This document shows positions 9,536-20,379 of a DNA stretch of 64,000 nucleotides, piece by piece. The DNA lies in assembly GCA_001839685.1 (NCBI GenBank), contig MLAK01000682.1:1-64000 (forward strand), in the 5' to 3' direction. Both the position numbers and the translations under genes were made by a program. Within the stretch, counting starts at the first letter, position 1; each line of letters opens with the position of its first letter. This stretch comes from Tritrichomonas foetus. Lineage: Eukaryota > Parabasalia > Tritrichomonadida > Tritrichomonadidae. Under the pieces are notes generated by a model. The model was not told where the DNA came from, searched no databases, and worked only from the letters and a program-made list of their open reading frames with translations.

Positions 9536-11911
9536 ATGGAAAAGTCATCAGTTATCAAATTTCTTGCCGATCTTTCATCTTTTAATCAGATTAGAATTGT
9601 TCACACAAGTAATTTTTCTAGAGTTTCACTTGCTTCAAACATTGATACCAAAGAGCAATATATTATTAAAACATTTTTTTATCTTGTGAACACAACACAA
9701 TTGCAGCAAATATTTACTGAGAATATTTATAAATTGCAAACGTATTCTTTTCCATCTATTTTGCCATATCGCATTTTCTCATTTGCTGATTTTGACAACA
9801 TGCCTCATCCATCTTTTATTTTTAAATATTATAAAAATGGATCGTTATGTGATTGCTATGAAAAGTTAAATGCAACTCAAAGATTTATTGTACTTATTGG
9901 AATTGCTGAAGGAATGAGTTATCTTCATTATAACAAAATTTCACATTCAGCTTTAAATCCAGGAAACATTATTCTTGATGATAATTTTTATCCACTCATT
10001 TCTGGATTTGGATTATCGAAAATGATTAACTCATTACGAATTCCAATTTGCAGATCAATATACACAAGTCCACGAGCAATTAAAGAAACTAATGATTCTT
10101 TTTCTGATGATGTTCTAGCTTTTTCAATGATCTTATTTTTGCTTTTGACAAATGAAGTTCCTTTCGAAAGCCAAATCACTTCTGAAATAATTGAAAAGAT
10201 AAATCGTGGAATAAGACCAACTATTCCTGATTTTGTCAGTTCTGATATGACAAAATTAATTTGCGACTGCTGGGATGCCGATCCAAAAAGAAGACCAAGT
10301 TTTGGTCAAATTTGTGAATATTTCAAAAAAGTAAATGCCGAAAATGTTGACCTGCAAAAAATAAGTGAATATAGAAGAATTTTATTAAATCAGACCATTC
10401 AAATAGATTCATCAATAACAGATTCGAACAGAGGTCAACAAATACCAGTTAAAATTACATCAAAACGAAACAATTCAATGAACAATATAAACAGAAATCA
10501 AACTAACAATACAAATGTTCCTAGGAATAATAGCCTTACTAACATAAATGGAAACTTAAATATGGTATTCCAGAATAATTTGAGCAATAATATAAATTCT
10601 ATAAATAATAATTTGAACAACAATATAAGTAGTAATATAAATAGCAATATGAACAACCATGTGAGTCATAATTTAAATAGCAATATGAATAACAATACGA
10701 ATTATAACCCACCAGTGAATAGTTGTTTGAATGTGAATGAAAATCCTGTTCATACTTCCCCAACTAAAACAAAAAGTAAGCAAAGTCCTAAAAAATCACC
10801 AAAAAGAGCTTCAAATTCACATCAACAAAAGCAAACTTTGAAACATGAAACATTTTCAGAAGATCAGCTCAGATTCATAAGAGAATTAAAAGAGATAACA
10901 AAGAAAGGAAAACAACTTGTCAATGAAGGAAAAACAGAAGAAGGTTTGGAATTACTCAAAAAAGCAATGAATTCAAACTACAAAGGTGCTTTTTATGCCT
11001 ATGGACAATATTTCGAAAAAGGAGTCGCAGGAATAAGCAAAGATCTTCAAAATGCAGCTTTACATTATAAAAGAGCCTGTGAACTTGGCAGCAATAATGC
11101 AAAAGTTGCTTATGGAAGATTCGCTGTGAAAGGTTTAGGTGGAGTTGAAAAGAATGCCCAAGCTGCCGGAAATCTGTTTCAACATGTTGCCGAATCAAGT
11201 GGAAAAATTGAAGCTTATTACAGATATGGTAAGCTAATGGTAGATGATGATAAACATCACTCAAAAGCAATTAAATTTTTGAAAACTGCTGCCGATAAAG
11301 GGCACACAAAAGCTGCCAATTTATATGGTGAAAATATTCAACGTGATTCAAATGGAAACAAAAAAATGCTTGCTGAAGCTGCAAAATATTTTAAAAAGGC
11401 AGCAGATGGAGGTGACAGTACTGCACAGAATAATTATGGATCTTGTCTTCAAGAAGGAAATGGTGTTCCTATCAATGAACATGAAGCTGTTAAATATTTC
11501 AAAATGTCAGCTGATCAAAATAATAAATTCGGTTTAAATAATTTTGGTTTGGCAGTTCAAGATGGAATTGGCGGCATGGAAAGGAATTTTGATTTAGCAA
11601 GATATTATATTAAGAAAGCAGCTGATATGAATAATGAATCTGCACAATATAACTATGCTGTTATGATTCATCAAGGCTTAGGCGGATCTCAAGATGAAGC
11701 TGAAGCAGCTAAGTATTATAAACTTTCTGCTGAATCTGATTATCCAATGGCAATGCTTCAGTATGGACAGCAATTAATTGAAGGAAAATTTTATCCAAAA
11801 GATGTAAAGAAAGGAAAAAGATTTTTAAAGCGGTTAGTTGAAATGGATTGTGATGTTAGCCAATTTGCTCAATCTGCTCTTGATGACATCAAAAAGAAAT
11901 CAAAACAGTAA
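9536..11911 (+). CDS. TKL-like pseudokinase with C-terminal Sel1 repeats
   Basis: The protein has 791 residues. Residues about 15-275 form a TKL-type kinase fold ending CDCWDADPKRRPSFGQI. The ATP lysine is kept (IIKTF), but HRD is replaced by HSA (137-139), DFG by GFG (157-159), and APE by SPR. With both catalytic aspartates missing, it should be a pseudokinase. Residues about 310-440 are Asn-rich low complexity followed by a Lys/Ser-rich stretch. Residues about 455-780 carry around eight Sel1-like repeats (for example AQNNYGSCLQEGNGV and KYFKMSADQNNKFGLNNFG). Sel1 arrays assemble complexes, so a scaffold that recognises ligands through a dead kinase is the natural reading. Similar kinase-Sel1 fusions are known to be numerous in trichomonads. 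Confidence 0.92.
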   Translation: MEKSSVIKFLADLSSFNQIRIVHTSNFSRVSLASNIDTKEQYIIKTFFYLVNTTQLQQIFTENIYKLQTYSFPSILPYRIFSFADFDNMPHPSFIFKYYKNGSLCDCYEKLNATQRFIVLIGIAEGMSYLHYNKISHSALNPGNIILDDNFYPLISGFGLSKMINSLRIPICRSIYTSPRAIKETNDSFSDDVLAFSMILFLLLTNEVPFESQITSEIIEKINRGIRPTIPDFVSSDMTKLICDCWDADPKRRPSFGQICEYFKKVNAENVDLQKISEYRRILLNQTIQIDSSITDSNRGQQIPVKITSKRNNSMNNINRNQTNNTNVPRNNSLTNINGNLNMVFQNNLSNNINSINNNLNNNISSNINSNMNNHVSHNLNSNMNNNTNYNPPVNSCLNVNENPVHTSPTKTKSKQSPKKSPKRASNSHQQKQTLKHETFSEDQLRFIRELKEITKKGKQLVNEGKTEEGLELLKKAMNSNYKGAFYAYGQYFEKGVAGISKDLQNAALHYKRACELGSNNAKVAYGRFAVKGLGGVEKNAQAAGNLFQHVAESSGKIEAYYRYGKLMVDDDKHHSKAIKFLKTAADKGHTKAANLYGENIQRDSNGNKKMLAEAAKYFKKAADGGDSTAQNNYGSCLQEGNGVPINEHEAVKYFKMSADQNNKFGLNNFGLAVQDGIGGMERNFDLARYYIKKAADMNNESAQYNYAVMIHQGLGGSQDEAEAAKYYKLSAESDYPMAMLQYGQQLIEGKFYPKDVKKGKRFLKRLVEMDCDVSQFAQSALDDIKKKSKQ

Positions 11912-12102
11912 TGAATACAATTCAATTACATGAATAAGCAATTAAATTTTTGAAAACTGCTGTTATTTTATTTAATTTGTAAATAATAATTCTCTCTCTT
12001 CTATTTTAAATATTTTTAGTTCAATAACAAAGAAAGATATAATCAAATCAAAGAAAAATATAATTTTTTTGAAGGAAATTACTAGAAAAAAATAAAATAA
12101 CT

Positions 12103-13548
12103 TTATTCTTCCATTTCGCTCAATGTATCTTTCATCTTTTTCACAGTGTACATGAGCCAACCGGCCACAATATCATGTGGATCTTTCTTCTTTGCAGCTT
12201 CAGTATTTCTTACAATCTGTTTCTTCAATAATTGTACAAACTTTTCTGGTGTTAAAGTTCCATTTTCACAATCCTGTTCGATTTTATTCTTTTTCGCCTC
12301 AAGAATGTCATGTTGTCTTACAAATTCTTCAGGCATTTCAAGATGATTCTGATGCACAACAAGCTTGTATTGTTGTTCATAAAATCCGAGAAGTTCAATA
12401 ATTACATCGATGTGAATCCACTGGTCGAGTTCTTCTTGTGGTAGTAAAAGTGCGTTTTTCAAGAGTTCTCTTCCATCTTTTGGTTTAGCTGGTTGTTGTG
12501 GCTTGGGTGCAGGTTTTGACGGCTGTGGAACAGCTTTAGTGGTGTGACTTGTTTGTTGTACGGTTTTTGTGGGAGCTGTTGGTTTTGGAACATTTGCTGT
12601 AGCTCTTCCTCTATTTCCACCTACTGTTTCTGGCTGTGAAGAAGGAACTGTAGCTGATGCTTGCAGGGATTCAGCAGCACTCTCAGAAAGATGAATCACA
12701 AATGGAACATTTTCAACTGATTGTTGACCAAATGGATCTCTAACTTGTGCATCAACAGTAAAAGTGCAACGTCTAACTTGAAGGTTGGCATGATATGAAT
12801 GCTGCTTTTCAAACATGTTTAATGGAATCTGTGATGATCCAATCGACTCTGCTTTATTTCCAATAACCTGCTTTTTAATTCGAGTCAATTCAATTGGCAC
12901 TTTTTGTCGAAGTAGCTTCGACAACTTTTGTGGAGTTGAGTGCTGCAACCCAGACAAACGAACTTCATATGTCTGATCTGACCGGAAAACATCATCGATA
13001 AGAACAGTATTATTGAGAGGATGCGTCACTTTTAATCGATAAGAAATTTTGGATGATTCTTTGGCTGGCTTGAAATCGCTAATCTTCATGATGCATGTGT
13101 CAATTGGTACTGAAGTGTTACTTGTGACTTTTGGAAGCTTCAATGTTGCTTTTTTAATAACTGGGGGATCTTGCCCATTATTATAGCAGGAAATAAGCTG
13201 GCCGCATGTTTGAAGCATTCCGTTGGCATATTGCGTTAGAGCCTTGACCATTGCTGGACGAGGTGGCTCCATATTTCTGACGTCGCATAAGGTGCGCAAA
13301 ATATGTAGTCTTTCTTCGTTAATTTGCTGAAGTAAAACAAGGACACGTTCATTTGGTTTAACTGATGCCATCATCAGATCAGCCATTGCATCGTCGCAGA
13401 CCTGGAAGAATTTTTCTTTATACTTTTCCACTTTTTCTGGATCGTCTTTCGAGTAAACAACTGCTTTTTGTACATAACTCATTCCAATTGTATATGCGAA
13501 ACTGGCAAGAAGTGTTTTTTGGATTAACCCATCTTGATTGGAATTCAT
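12103..13548 (-). CDS. Unclassified protein with C2-like core and coiled C-terminus
   Basis: The protein has 481 residues counted from the first true ATG at 13548; an in-frame GTG five codons upstream is not used here. Residues 1-130 are helical. Residues about 145-285 are rich in beta strands and resemble a C2-type sandwich (YRLKVTHPLNNTVLIDDVF). Residues about 290-365 are a Pro/Thr/Gln-rich linker. The last 120 residues are charged and helical (EEFVRQHDILEAKKNKIEQD, then LTPEKFVQLLKKQI). The order of a C2-like fold followed by a helical tail faintly recalls CC2D1-type ESCRT regulators, but I would not assert that. A TAACCGTT Myb-like site lies 18 bases before the ATG. Confidence 0.75.
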   Translation of the reverse strand: MNSNQDGLIQKTLLASFAYTIGMSYVQKAVVYSKDDPEKVEKYKEKFFQVCDDAMADLMMASVKPNERVLVLLQQINEERLHILRTLCDVRNMEPPRPAMVKALTQYANGMLQTCGQLISCYNNGQDPPVIKKATLKLPKVTSNTSVPIDTCIMKISDFKPAKESSKISYRLKVTHPLNNTVLIDDVFRSDQTYEVRLSGLQHSTPQKLSKLLRQKVPIELTRIKKQVIGNKAESIGSSQIPLNMFEKQHSYHANLQVRRCTFTVDAQVRDPFGQQSVENVPFVIHLSESAAESLQASATVPSSQPETVGGNRGRATANVPKPTAPTKTVQQTSHTTKAVPQPSKPAPKPQQPAKPKDGRELLKNALLLPQEELDQWIHIDVIIELLGFYEQQYKLVVHQNHLEMPEEFVRQHDILEAKKNKIEQDCENGTLTPEKFVQLLKKQIVRNTEAAKKKDPHDIVAGWLMYTVKKMKDTLSEMEE

Positions 13549-14284
13549 TTTTAATTTTGACACAATAACCGTTCGACTTTTACTTTCAAAAGGTGAATTC
13601 GCAAATTTTATTGGTTAAATACTATTAGAAATTTTCTGTGTTTAATTAGCCTTGTATATGAAAGCTCTGAATGTAGAAATTATGGTGATTCTAACTTTCA
13701 TTTAAGAAATATTGCGACTAACAGTTCACAGGAAAAAGACGCAAATGCATAGATCATTGTCAAATCTTATCAATGAATTCATAAATGGCCATTTTTTATT
13801 TACGTTTGGCAAACTGTGCTTTTGTGTTTAAGCTTTTTGATGATAATTGTTATTAAAGAAATGTTTATTATGGAGTAAAATTTTTTATTGATTTGTGGTA
13901 GCAAGGTCTAATCCATTACAACCAACTTTTTTCTTAGATGAAGGTGAAATCAAGGTGAATTATGACTTTGTATTTATTCATAAATCAATTTCGATTGACC
14001 AATCCATATGAGTAACCAATCTCAGTACGTTTTATTCTATTATAAATTATTATTTCCATGAGAACATTTGTGGTTCCAATATAAATATTTTATTTATTAA
14101 TTTTCCATGCCAAAAAATTTTACAGAGTGCATTAATTATAGAGTAATTCATAAAAATCATATTTCCATCTTCTTTCGCCAAAGTGAAGTCAATCTCAAAA
14201 ATGAAAAAAAAGCGGAATTGGCAAATATCGGCATTTAGTTCATAAATAATAGCGAAAGAAATATCTAATAACATGTACTACATC
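13549..14284. other. Intergenic spacer
   Basis: The spacer separates two minus-strand genes. Its first 40 bases hold TAACCGTT (13566-13573) and GACTTTTACTTTC, likely promoter elements of the gene ending at 12103. The remainder is AT-rich with no supportable gene. Confidence 0.45.
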
Positions 14285-14941
14285 TCAGTAGTGATAATTT
14301 GCTTGCATGTAATCAGTTGGAATCAATGCAACTGGCTCTTCAATTTGAGAGGCAAATCGAGCCATTGGCATGGCGACAGGCCCATAAGCCATTTGAATAT
14401 TTTGTTCACCCACTGGATATTGGTTTTGGAAGTTTGGAAATTGAGAATCATAAATATCATAATTTTGTTGAACAGCCGGAATTTGCCTTTTATGGGTCAC
14501 ACAAAACAGTTTAAACTTCCGCATAAGAATCCTCTCCCAGTGATGATATAAAGAAGAAGTGCTTCTCCATGTGCCGTAAACCTTCTTGTAGATCTGCCAG
14601 AACGACCATGGAACTTTTTGAACAGGTCCAAAATAATTCAAAACGCTTTGCATCATTCCGTTGTCTTCTTCCGCTGTAAAAGAAATCGGCTTTTCTTTCT
14701 TTTCCTCTTCGATTGCACTACAGTAACATTCGCCCCTAACATTAGGTGCAAACTTCTCAGGGACGATCGATTTGCGCTTTACCCTGTTCGATTCCTGAGG
14801 CTGAATTATTGTTGAATTTCTGAGATCGAAAGAGCGACTGGTTTGTGACTTCTTTGGTATAATGGAGCTTGGTAAATGTAGGTCAATTGTTGGAAACTCA
14901 CTACTGATTGAAGAAATTGGAGGGAGTGTCAATCGTTGCAT
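14285..14941 (-). CDS. Myb/SANT-like DNA-binding protein
   Basis: The protein has 218 residues from the ATG at 14941; the upstream TTG is not used. Residues 1-75 are Ser/Pro-rich with basic patches. Residues about 80-140 form a single SANT/Myb-like module beginning ISFTAEEDNGMMQSVLNYFG and continuing VPWSFWQIYKKVYGTWRSTS. It has the spaced aromatic residues and the final helix (LYHHWERIL) of that fold. The C-terminal 75 residues are Gln/Tyr/Pro-rich. Myb-type proteins are the main sequence-specific regulators known in trichomonads, so a transcriptional role is plausible. The module is diverged, with a long helix 2-3 spacing. The alternative is a SANT protein of a chromatin complex. Confidence 0.65.
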   Translation of the reverse strand: MQRLTLPPISSISSEFPTIDLHLPSSIIPKKSQTSRSFDLRNSTIIQPQESNRVKRKSIVPEKFAPNVRGECYCSAIEEEKKEKPISFTAEEDNGMMQSVLNYFGPVQKVPWSFWQIYKKVYGTWRSTSSLYHHWERILMRKFKLFCVTHKRQIPAVQQNYDIYDSQFPNFQNQYPVGEQNIQMAYGPVAMPMARFASQIEEPVALIPTDYMQANYHY

Positions 14942-16893
14942 AGAAAGATATTGCAAAAAAAAATGAAAAATTTTCTTCTCAAATTTATATTAATACGTAA
15001 ATTCAATGTAGTCACGAATAAATAGTTGATTGAATACTTATAAGAACGATTTAAATAGATTCTAGGTTGTCAATTTTTCTGAGAAGCTATATATAATCTG
15101 AATATTTTCAAAAAAATCTGATGAGAGAATTGAATACTATAAGAAAAAATATAGAGTTGGTTAAATTTTGAGATCGAGAAAATTGATTTATTCAAAAAAA
15201 TAATGTGCTTATGTGTGTGTTACAGTGTTTTGAGCGATATATATTTACAAAATTTAATAAAAAATAGCAATACTAAATAAATGATAAAAAGATATTGATA
15301 CTAATCGTCTTTCAAAAAGCTTTTTCGTCTGTGAATGCTCAGGTTTACTCCAAAAAGTCACTAGTTTACGAATTTTTCAAAAGAAATTGATATACAAAAC
15401 TTACAATTGATTTTTTTTCAGTTTACTCTTGATATTTGATATTTGTACCAATATTTCAATTCTTTTTATTTCGAACTAAATGAAATTGAATGGAATTAAA
15501 GAAATCAAGAAAATATTTTGAATAATCATAGAATTTTCAGAATGATTTCCACCCAAAGAAAATCAATAAATCACAAAAGTCTAATACAATTTTTATTAGA
15601 AAATGAAAGATGAGGATTTTCAAATTGAGAAACCAAAATTTATCTTTCAATTTTTATTGTTGATGTTTCTTTCCGATTGAACAATGGTTAGATTTTTTTA
15701 TGCTTTTTTTGTTCTTAATAATATGGAGTGATTCTAATTTCCTTTTTTCTAAAACTATCTATTATGTTCAGAAAAATTCACAAGAATCCATACAATTTTC
15801 TATGAAATTTATTTTTTCATAAAATAAACCCCAGAGACTTCATTTCTTTGACATATTGTGAACCTCAGATATAATTGAAACACTTGAATGCTAAACATGA
15901 ATTATTGATTTCGTTCCTCAAAATAAAAACTATATCTTAAAAAATGACGAATTAAACGAATCGTTGTGTCTTTGAATTTTAAATGTATCGTCTCAATTTC
16001 CAATACCATTGAATTCATAAATCAGATGAATCGTTTTATTGCATTGAAAAAATAGCTTCGATTGTGTCGACCCTTTTTGATTTATAATTTCGAAATTTGA
16101 TTTTGGTATGACAAAAACAAGTCACAAATTTTACTATTTTTCAAAATCACCCTCAATAGGTGAAAAAGTTTTCTCACAAAAGTATTTTTGTCAGAAACAT
16201 GCATTTATTTTGTTTACTAAGCCAGTGAATATATATTTGTTCATTCCCTATTGTCTTATTTCTTTTATAATATGGAAATATTTTATCAAAACTCCAATAT
16301 CGAATGTATCAAATTCTCATTATAGATATTTTTTCATTCATGTTGATTTATTTTGCATTTTTATCAATTCTATTTTGATAATTATGATATTTATGATAAT
16401 CAATTTTTTTTCACACTATCGCTCATCGAAATATTTCCATATTTTCATATTTTCGGTTTTCATTCAAAAAAAATGGTTTCGAGCCACTCACAAAAAAAAT
16501 ATTTGGGTGATAATTCCAATTTTATTCCAATAAACTTCACTACTTCTAAATATTTGATATTTTTGTTCTAATAGAATTTATCCATATCTTAATAATGAAA
16601 ATCCACAATTTTTCAACTGTAATATAATTTAATATTTTTGGGCCAAGATACGATCAATCGATTAACAAAACCATTGTAAATAATATAGACCACAAAAATA
16701 AAAGAAAATAAAAGTAAAAAATTGGAATTTTTTTCTGGAGATATTTTATTGAAATAGTGAATGGTTATTTTGGAGTTTAGAAAGTTCAACCATTAGATCT
16801 TAACAAAATTATCTTGTATTATGGGTTGGCATGTAAAATTCTTTTTTTTTTTTTATTTTTTTTTTAAGAAAAATTCAATACTGGTATATATGA
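14942..16893. other. Long intergenic spacer, about 1.95 kb
   Basis: This is the longest gene-free stretch in the window and is very AT-rich. The only long open frame (16108-16533) is composed of Phe/Ile/Lys codons and looks accidental. I found no ankyrin or transposase debris by eye on either strand, and no RNA gene. Confidence 0.5.
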
Positions 16894-17832
16894 CTAAACG
16901 CTTTCCGATGATTGTGGTTTAGCAGACCATTTCAAATTTTCCATTTCGCTTTCAGTCGAATATTTGTTAAAATTACCATGACTATTTCGAATAAATCTTA
17001 CGGTCGATAAATCTGCGTGCCCTAGTCCATACTCCATCGATATCTTTTCACTTTCCTGAAAGTCCAGTTCTTCAAATCCATGTGAAGGAAAATTCCCTTG
17101 TTGATGAAACAAACCACCTTCAACTGACTTTACACCAATCAAACGAGCAAAAGCATTTCTGTCAACTCTAAAAATGTCATTTGTGATCCAGCTGATTCCA
17201 AGAAGGTTTTTAAAATCAGAAAAACATTCACTCAGTCTTAATGCATTATATAATTTGTGTGGAAATTTGGAAGTTGCTGAATTCCTTTTTCTAAAGAAGG
17301 TAGTTACTAAAAATCCAAAAGAAATTGTGTCGTTTGACCAAATGGATGAAGGAATGAATCCCATCTTTGAAGGATTAATAACCAAATGTGGATCTGTGCA
17401 TGCTTCTTCAAAAGTCATCGCACTGATTGGCTTCACTTTGATTGAAAACATTGGTGAAGAGTTTGTGACCCTTCTGCTACTCGAAAATGACATTCCAAGA
17501 TTCAAATTTCCCTCTTCTTCGTCATTTTCATCATTATAATTCAATGGCAAATTGCTTGAACTTAAATTTAAATTATTATGAGAAATGTTTGGCATATTTT
17601 GATCGTGTTGAGAAATAATGGTATTAGATTTTGATTGGCAAAGGGGGATTGTAGTTTTATTGATTTCATTTAAGATTTTGTTGTCATACGGATGAGATTT
17701 ATTTTTTGGGATTCGATGAGTTCGAACACTAATTGTCTGAGTTGGTTTTTGTTGATTTGCTTGTTGACTTGCTTGTTGATGTGATGGTGTTTGATTTTCA
17801 GGATGAAGAAATAAAGACAAACTTGAAATCAT
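16894..17832 (-). CDS. Initiator-binding-domain protein (IBP39-like)
   Basis: The protein has 312 residues from the ATG at 17832; an upstream in-frame TTG is not used. The first 140 residues are Gln/Asn/Ser-rich. Residues about 170-260 match the trichomonad initiator-binding domain as I know it, a winged-helix fold. Signatures are FPHKLYNALRLSE, LLGISWITNDIFRVDRNAFA and GGLFHQQGNFPSHGF. In Trichomonas vaginalis, IBP39 recognises the TCA-type initiator at nearly all transcription starts, and related proteins form a small family. The long Gln/Asn-rich N-terminus differs from classical IBP39, where the domain is at the very start, so this is probably a paralogue with its own targets. It is a strong lineage marker for a parabasalid. 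Confidence 0.75.
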   Translation of the reverse strand: MISSLSLFLHPENQTPSHQQASQQANQQKPTQTISVRTHRIPKNKSHPYDNKILNEINKTTIPLCQSKSNTIISQHDQNMPNISHNNLNLSSSNLPLNYNDENDEEEGNLNLGMSFSSSRRVTNSSPMFSIKVKPISAMTFEEACTDPHLVINPSKMGFIPSSIWSNDTISFGFLVTTFFRKRNSATSKFPHKLYNALRLSECFSDFKNLLGISWITNDIFRVDRNAFARLIGVKSVEGGLFHQQGNFPSHGFEELDFQESEKISMEYGLGHADLSTVRFIRNSHGNFNKYSTESEMENLKWSAKPQSSESV

Positions 17833-18429
17833 TGGTGAAAATATTTTCTTCAAAATAATCTGGTGTAACTTTTGAGTTGAATATATTTCGAAGTTGAATA
17901 GTTTACAAATATTCAATTGAAAATTGAATGAACGTTGGCGCAGAGTTTTGCAAATAGTTATCTGATAGGAGATTTTTCTATGATAGTTTTTGATTCAGAT
18001 TGACCGATTATTCAAATAAAAAGTTTGATATAATTTTATAGTTTTTTCGGATAATCTCATAATTTCAAGGTAACTTCAAAAACTTGAAATAATCATCGAA
18101 AAAAATCGAATTATATAAACAAGATATTGCTAATTAAATCTCATAATGACACTATTAAAGAAATATCATATTTTCAAGATAAGGAAATCGTTTAAAAATC
18201 TATTTCTTTCTCAAATTACATATGATAACAAAATATTTAATATATTAGAATATGACAATTTTCGGCTGTAATTAAGACATACAGTATGACATGGTAGATT
18301 TTTGATAATCACTGCTTTATTCGATTCAACAAAAGCTCGACTATTTTATAATTTTTTAACTTTCTAGCTATTTGAAGTGGATTTTCTTGAATATTTCTTC
18401 AAAATTTCATTTGTTGTTTGAAAAGAACC
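17833..18429. other. Intergenic spacer
   Basis: AT-rich sequence between the initiator-binding-domain gene and the decayed ankyrin gene. I see nothing supportable beyond short direct repeats of ATATTT type. Confidence 0.45.
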
Positions 18430-20269
18430 ATATATTCATAAAAAAATATTTGATTTCGAATTTATTTTAATATTTGGCTGATCTAGTAAGAGTTTGACAA
18501 TTTCAAAACAGTTATTTGAGCAAGCAATAGAAAGTGGTGTTATTTTAATATTTGAAAAAAAATTCCATTTATATAACAGAAGTACGCTGATGAAATAACT
18601 GAAATTTTATCTGCTAAGTTAATATCAATTTTGGGATGTTTTAATAAAATTTTTACGATTTCATAGTGGTTTTTCTGGCACGATATATGAAGTGGAGTCA
18701 TTTGATAATAATCATTACCATCTATGTAAGTAGGTTGTTTAAAGTTTTTCAAATTTATTTTCATACCATATTGCTCTCCTAATGTTTTGATATTACGGGT
18801 TGTATTTTCAAAGTTCGTTAAAATATCATATGAAAAGAAAAAATTAATCATGAATAAATAATTTAAGCATCCTTTTTATAATTAACTTCAATATCTGGAT
18901 GTTTTAATAATAGTTCAACAATTTTCAAATGTCCATTATAACAAGCAATATATAATGGTGTTTCGTTAATAATAAATCAGAACTCTTCATAATTGTCAAG
19001 GTATAAACTTTGAATTACAAACTAAACACTATTGGACTTTTTATTTATGTCAATATATGGGTGATGAACTATAAAATCGTAAAAGAAATAAAAAGTTGAA
19101 AGCTGGCAGAACAACAATTTTTGCATCTTCCCATGTGGGATCTGAGAAATTGAAGCAAAATTTTGCGAATGGAAATCAAAATTGGGTATTTTGCTATAGC
19201 AATCAAGTAGATAACTCCGATGAATTTGGTTTAATTTTGGAGAAGTAGAATTAAGAAAATATTCATGAATTTCATTTTGTAAATATTCTATTGATTTAAA
19301 GTGGCAGTTTTGATCAAATTTAAACTTTGATTCCGTTTCTAAGATATGAAAAATTTCAAAATTACCTCCAATGATACAATATTGAAGAGATTCTTTTGAA
19401 TACTTGGCTTTGTTTATCCAAAGATAACGAAAAATATTTATAGAATGAAATGCCATTGAATATTCAAGCAGACTAATACCTTTCCCTTCATTATTAATAT
19501 CTTCATTATTTTCAAATAAAGATGATTTAATTCGGGAATTTATATTAAATTGGTCTCTTTTTGAAATGTATTGTAAAAATAAATCTAAATTATCCTCACG
19601 TATTATTCTAGCAATTTCTTCTGGCGAGTGAATTTCTTTTCTTCTATTCTTTAATTGTTCAAAATCAAATTGGAATTCGGATTCAGAATCTTTTTCTCTC
19701 TTAGATGATGTTTCATCATCTTGGTCAATCAGGCAATAACTCCGTTTAACAGCATTTATGAATTTCTTATAAAAGTTATCAATTTTAAAATCTTCATCCT
19801 CCATGTAATTCATGAAATTATTGATTTCTGGAACAAAAAAAAGATAAAGATGAGAATTTTTAATCTTGTAGAGTTCATTGTTGATGAGGAAGTCAAAGTC
19901 AATAATTCCTTCTTCCACAAGAAAAAGAAGAAAATGTTTATTCTTTTTGAATATATGAAATAACAATATTTGAGAAAACGTATCTTTCAAAGAGTGTTTT
20001 GATATTAATTCTTTCAAAATGTCCAAAAAAATTTGTTGATTTCTTTGAGACTTTTCTTGGTCCAGAGAGATGCTGAAGTATATAGAAAGATGAACTAGTA
20101 AACGGAGAAATCCATCATATATTGAAAAATGTTGAGAAATAGATATTTCATCAAAGAAATCAAAAAGTTCAGTTATTTGATCATCTTCACATTTTAAGGT
20201 AGAAATCACCAAATGCTGCAAAATTTGTAAGATCCCAATATCTCTTTCCAATTGTTCAATTCCGATCAT
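18430..20269 (-). pseudogene. Ankyrin-family gene broken by stops and frameshifts
   Basis: An open frame of 415 codons starts at the ATG at 20269. It carries the trichomonad ankyrin N-terminal domain (ISQHFSIYDGFLRLLVHLSI, then SPEEIARIIREDNLDLFLQY) and ends VHHPYIDINKK, the edge of an ankyrin repeat. The frame is then stopped by TAG at 19024-19022 and again, in the same frame, by TGA at 18979-18977. Between and after these stops it continues with NETPLYIACYNGHLKIVELL. Further repeats follow in shifted frames: YYQMTPLHISCQKNHYEIVK near 18700 and TPLSIACSNNCFEIVKLLL near 18500. So at least four ankyrin repeats are out of frame. If the first 415 codons are still expressed, the product would lack the binding array. 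Confidence 0.8.
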
Positions 20270-20379
20270 TTAATAAAGTTTATGACAAAATTGAATAATG
20301 TATGCGATAGATTACAAGCCAGATATACATAGAAATAATTTGAATTAACTTATTGAAATTACATCGATAAGTTTTTCAG

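Noticed and set aside
13549..13563. Upstream GTG start for the C2-like protein
   Set aside because: Eukaryotic initiation prefers the ATG at 13548, five codons later. Similar TTG extensions were trimmed at 14941, 17832, 23840, 30337, 38424, 43519 and 58672.
16108..16533. A 141-codon open frame on the plus strand
   Set aside because: It is almost only Phe/Ile/Lys/Tyr codons, as expected of random AT-rich sequence. There is no domain, and it lies in a long spacer.
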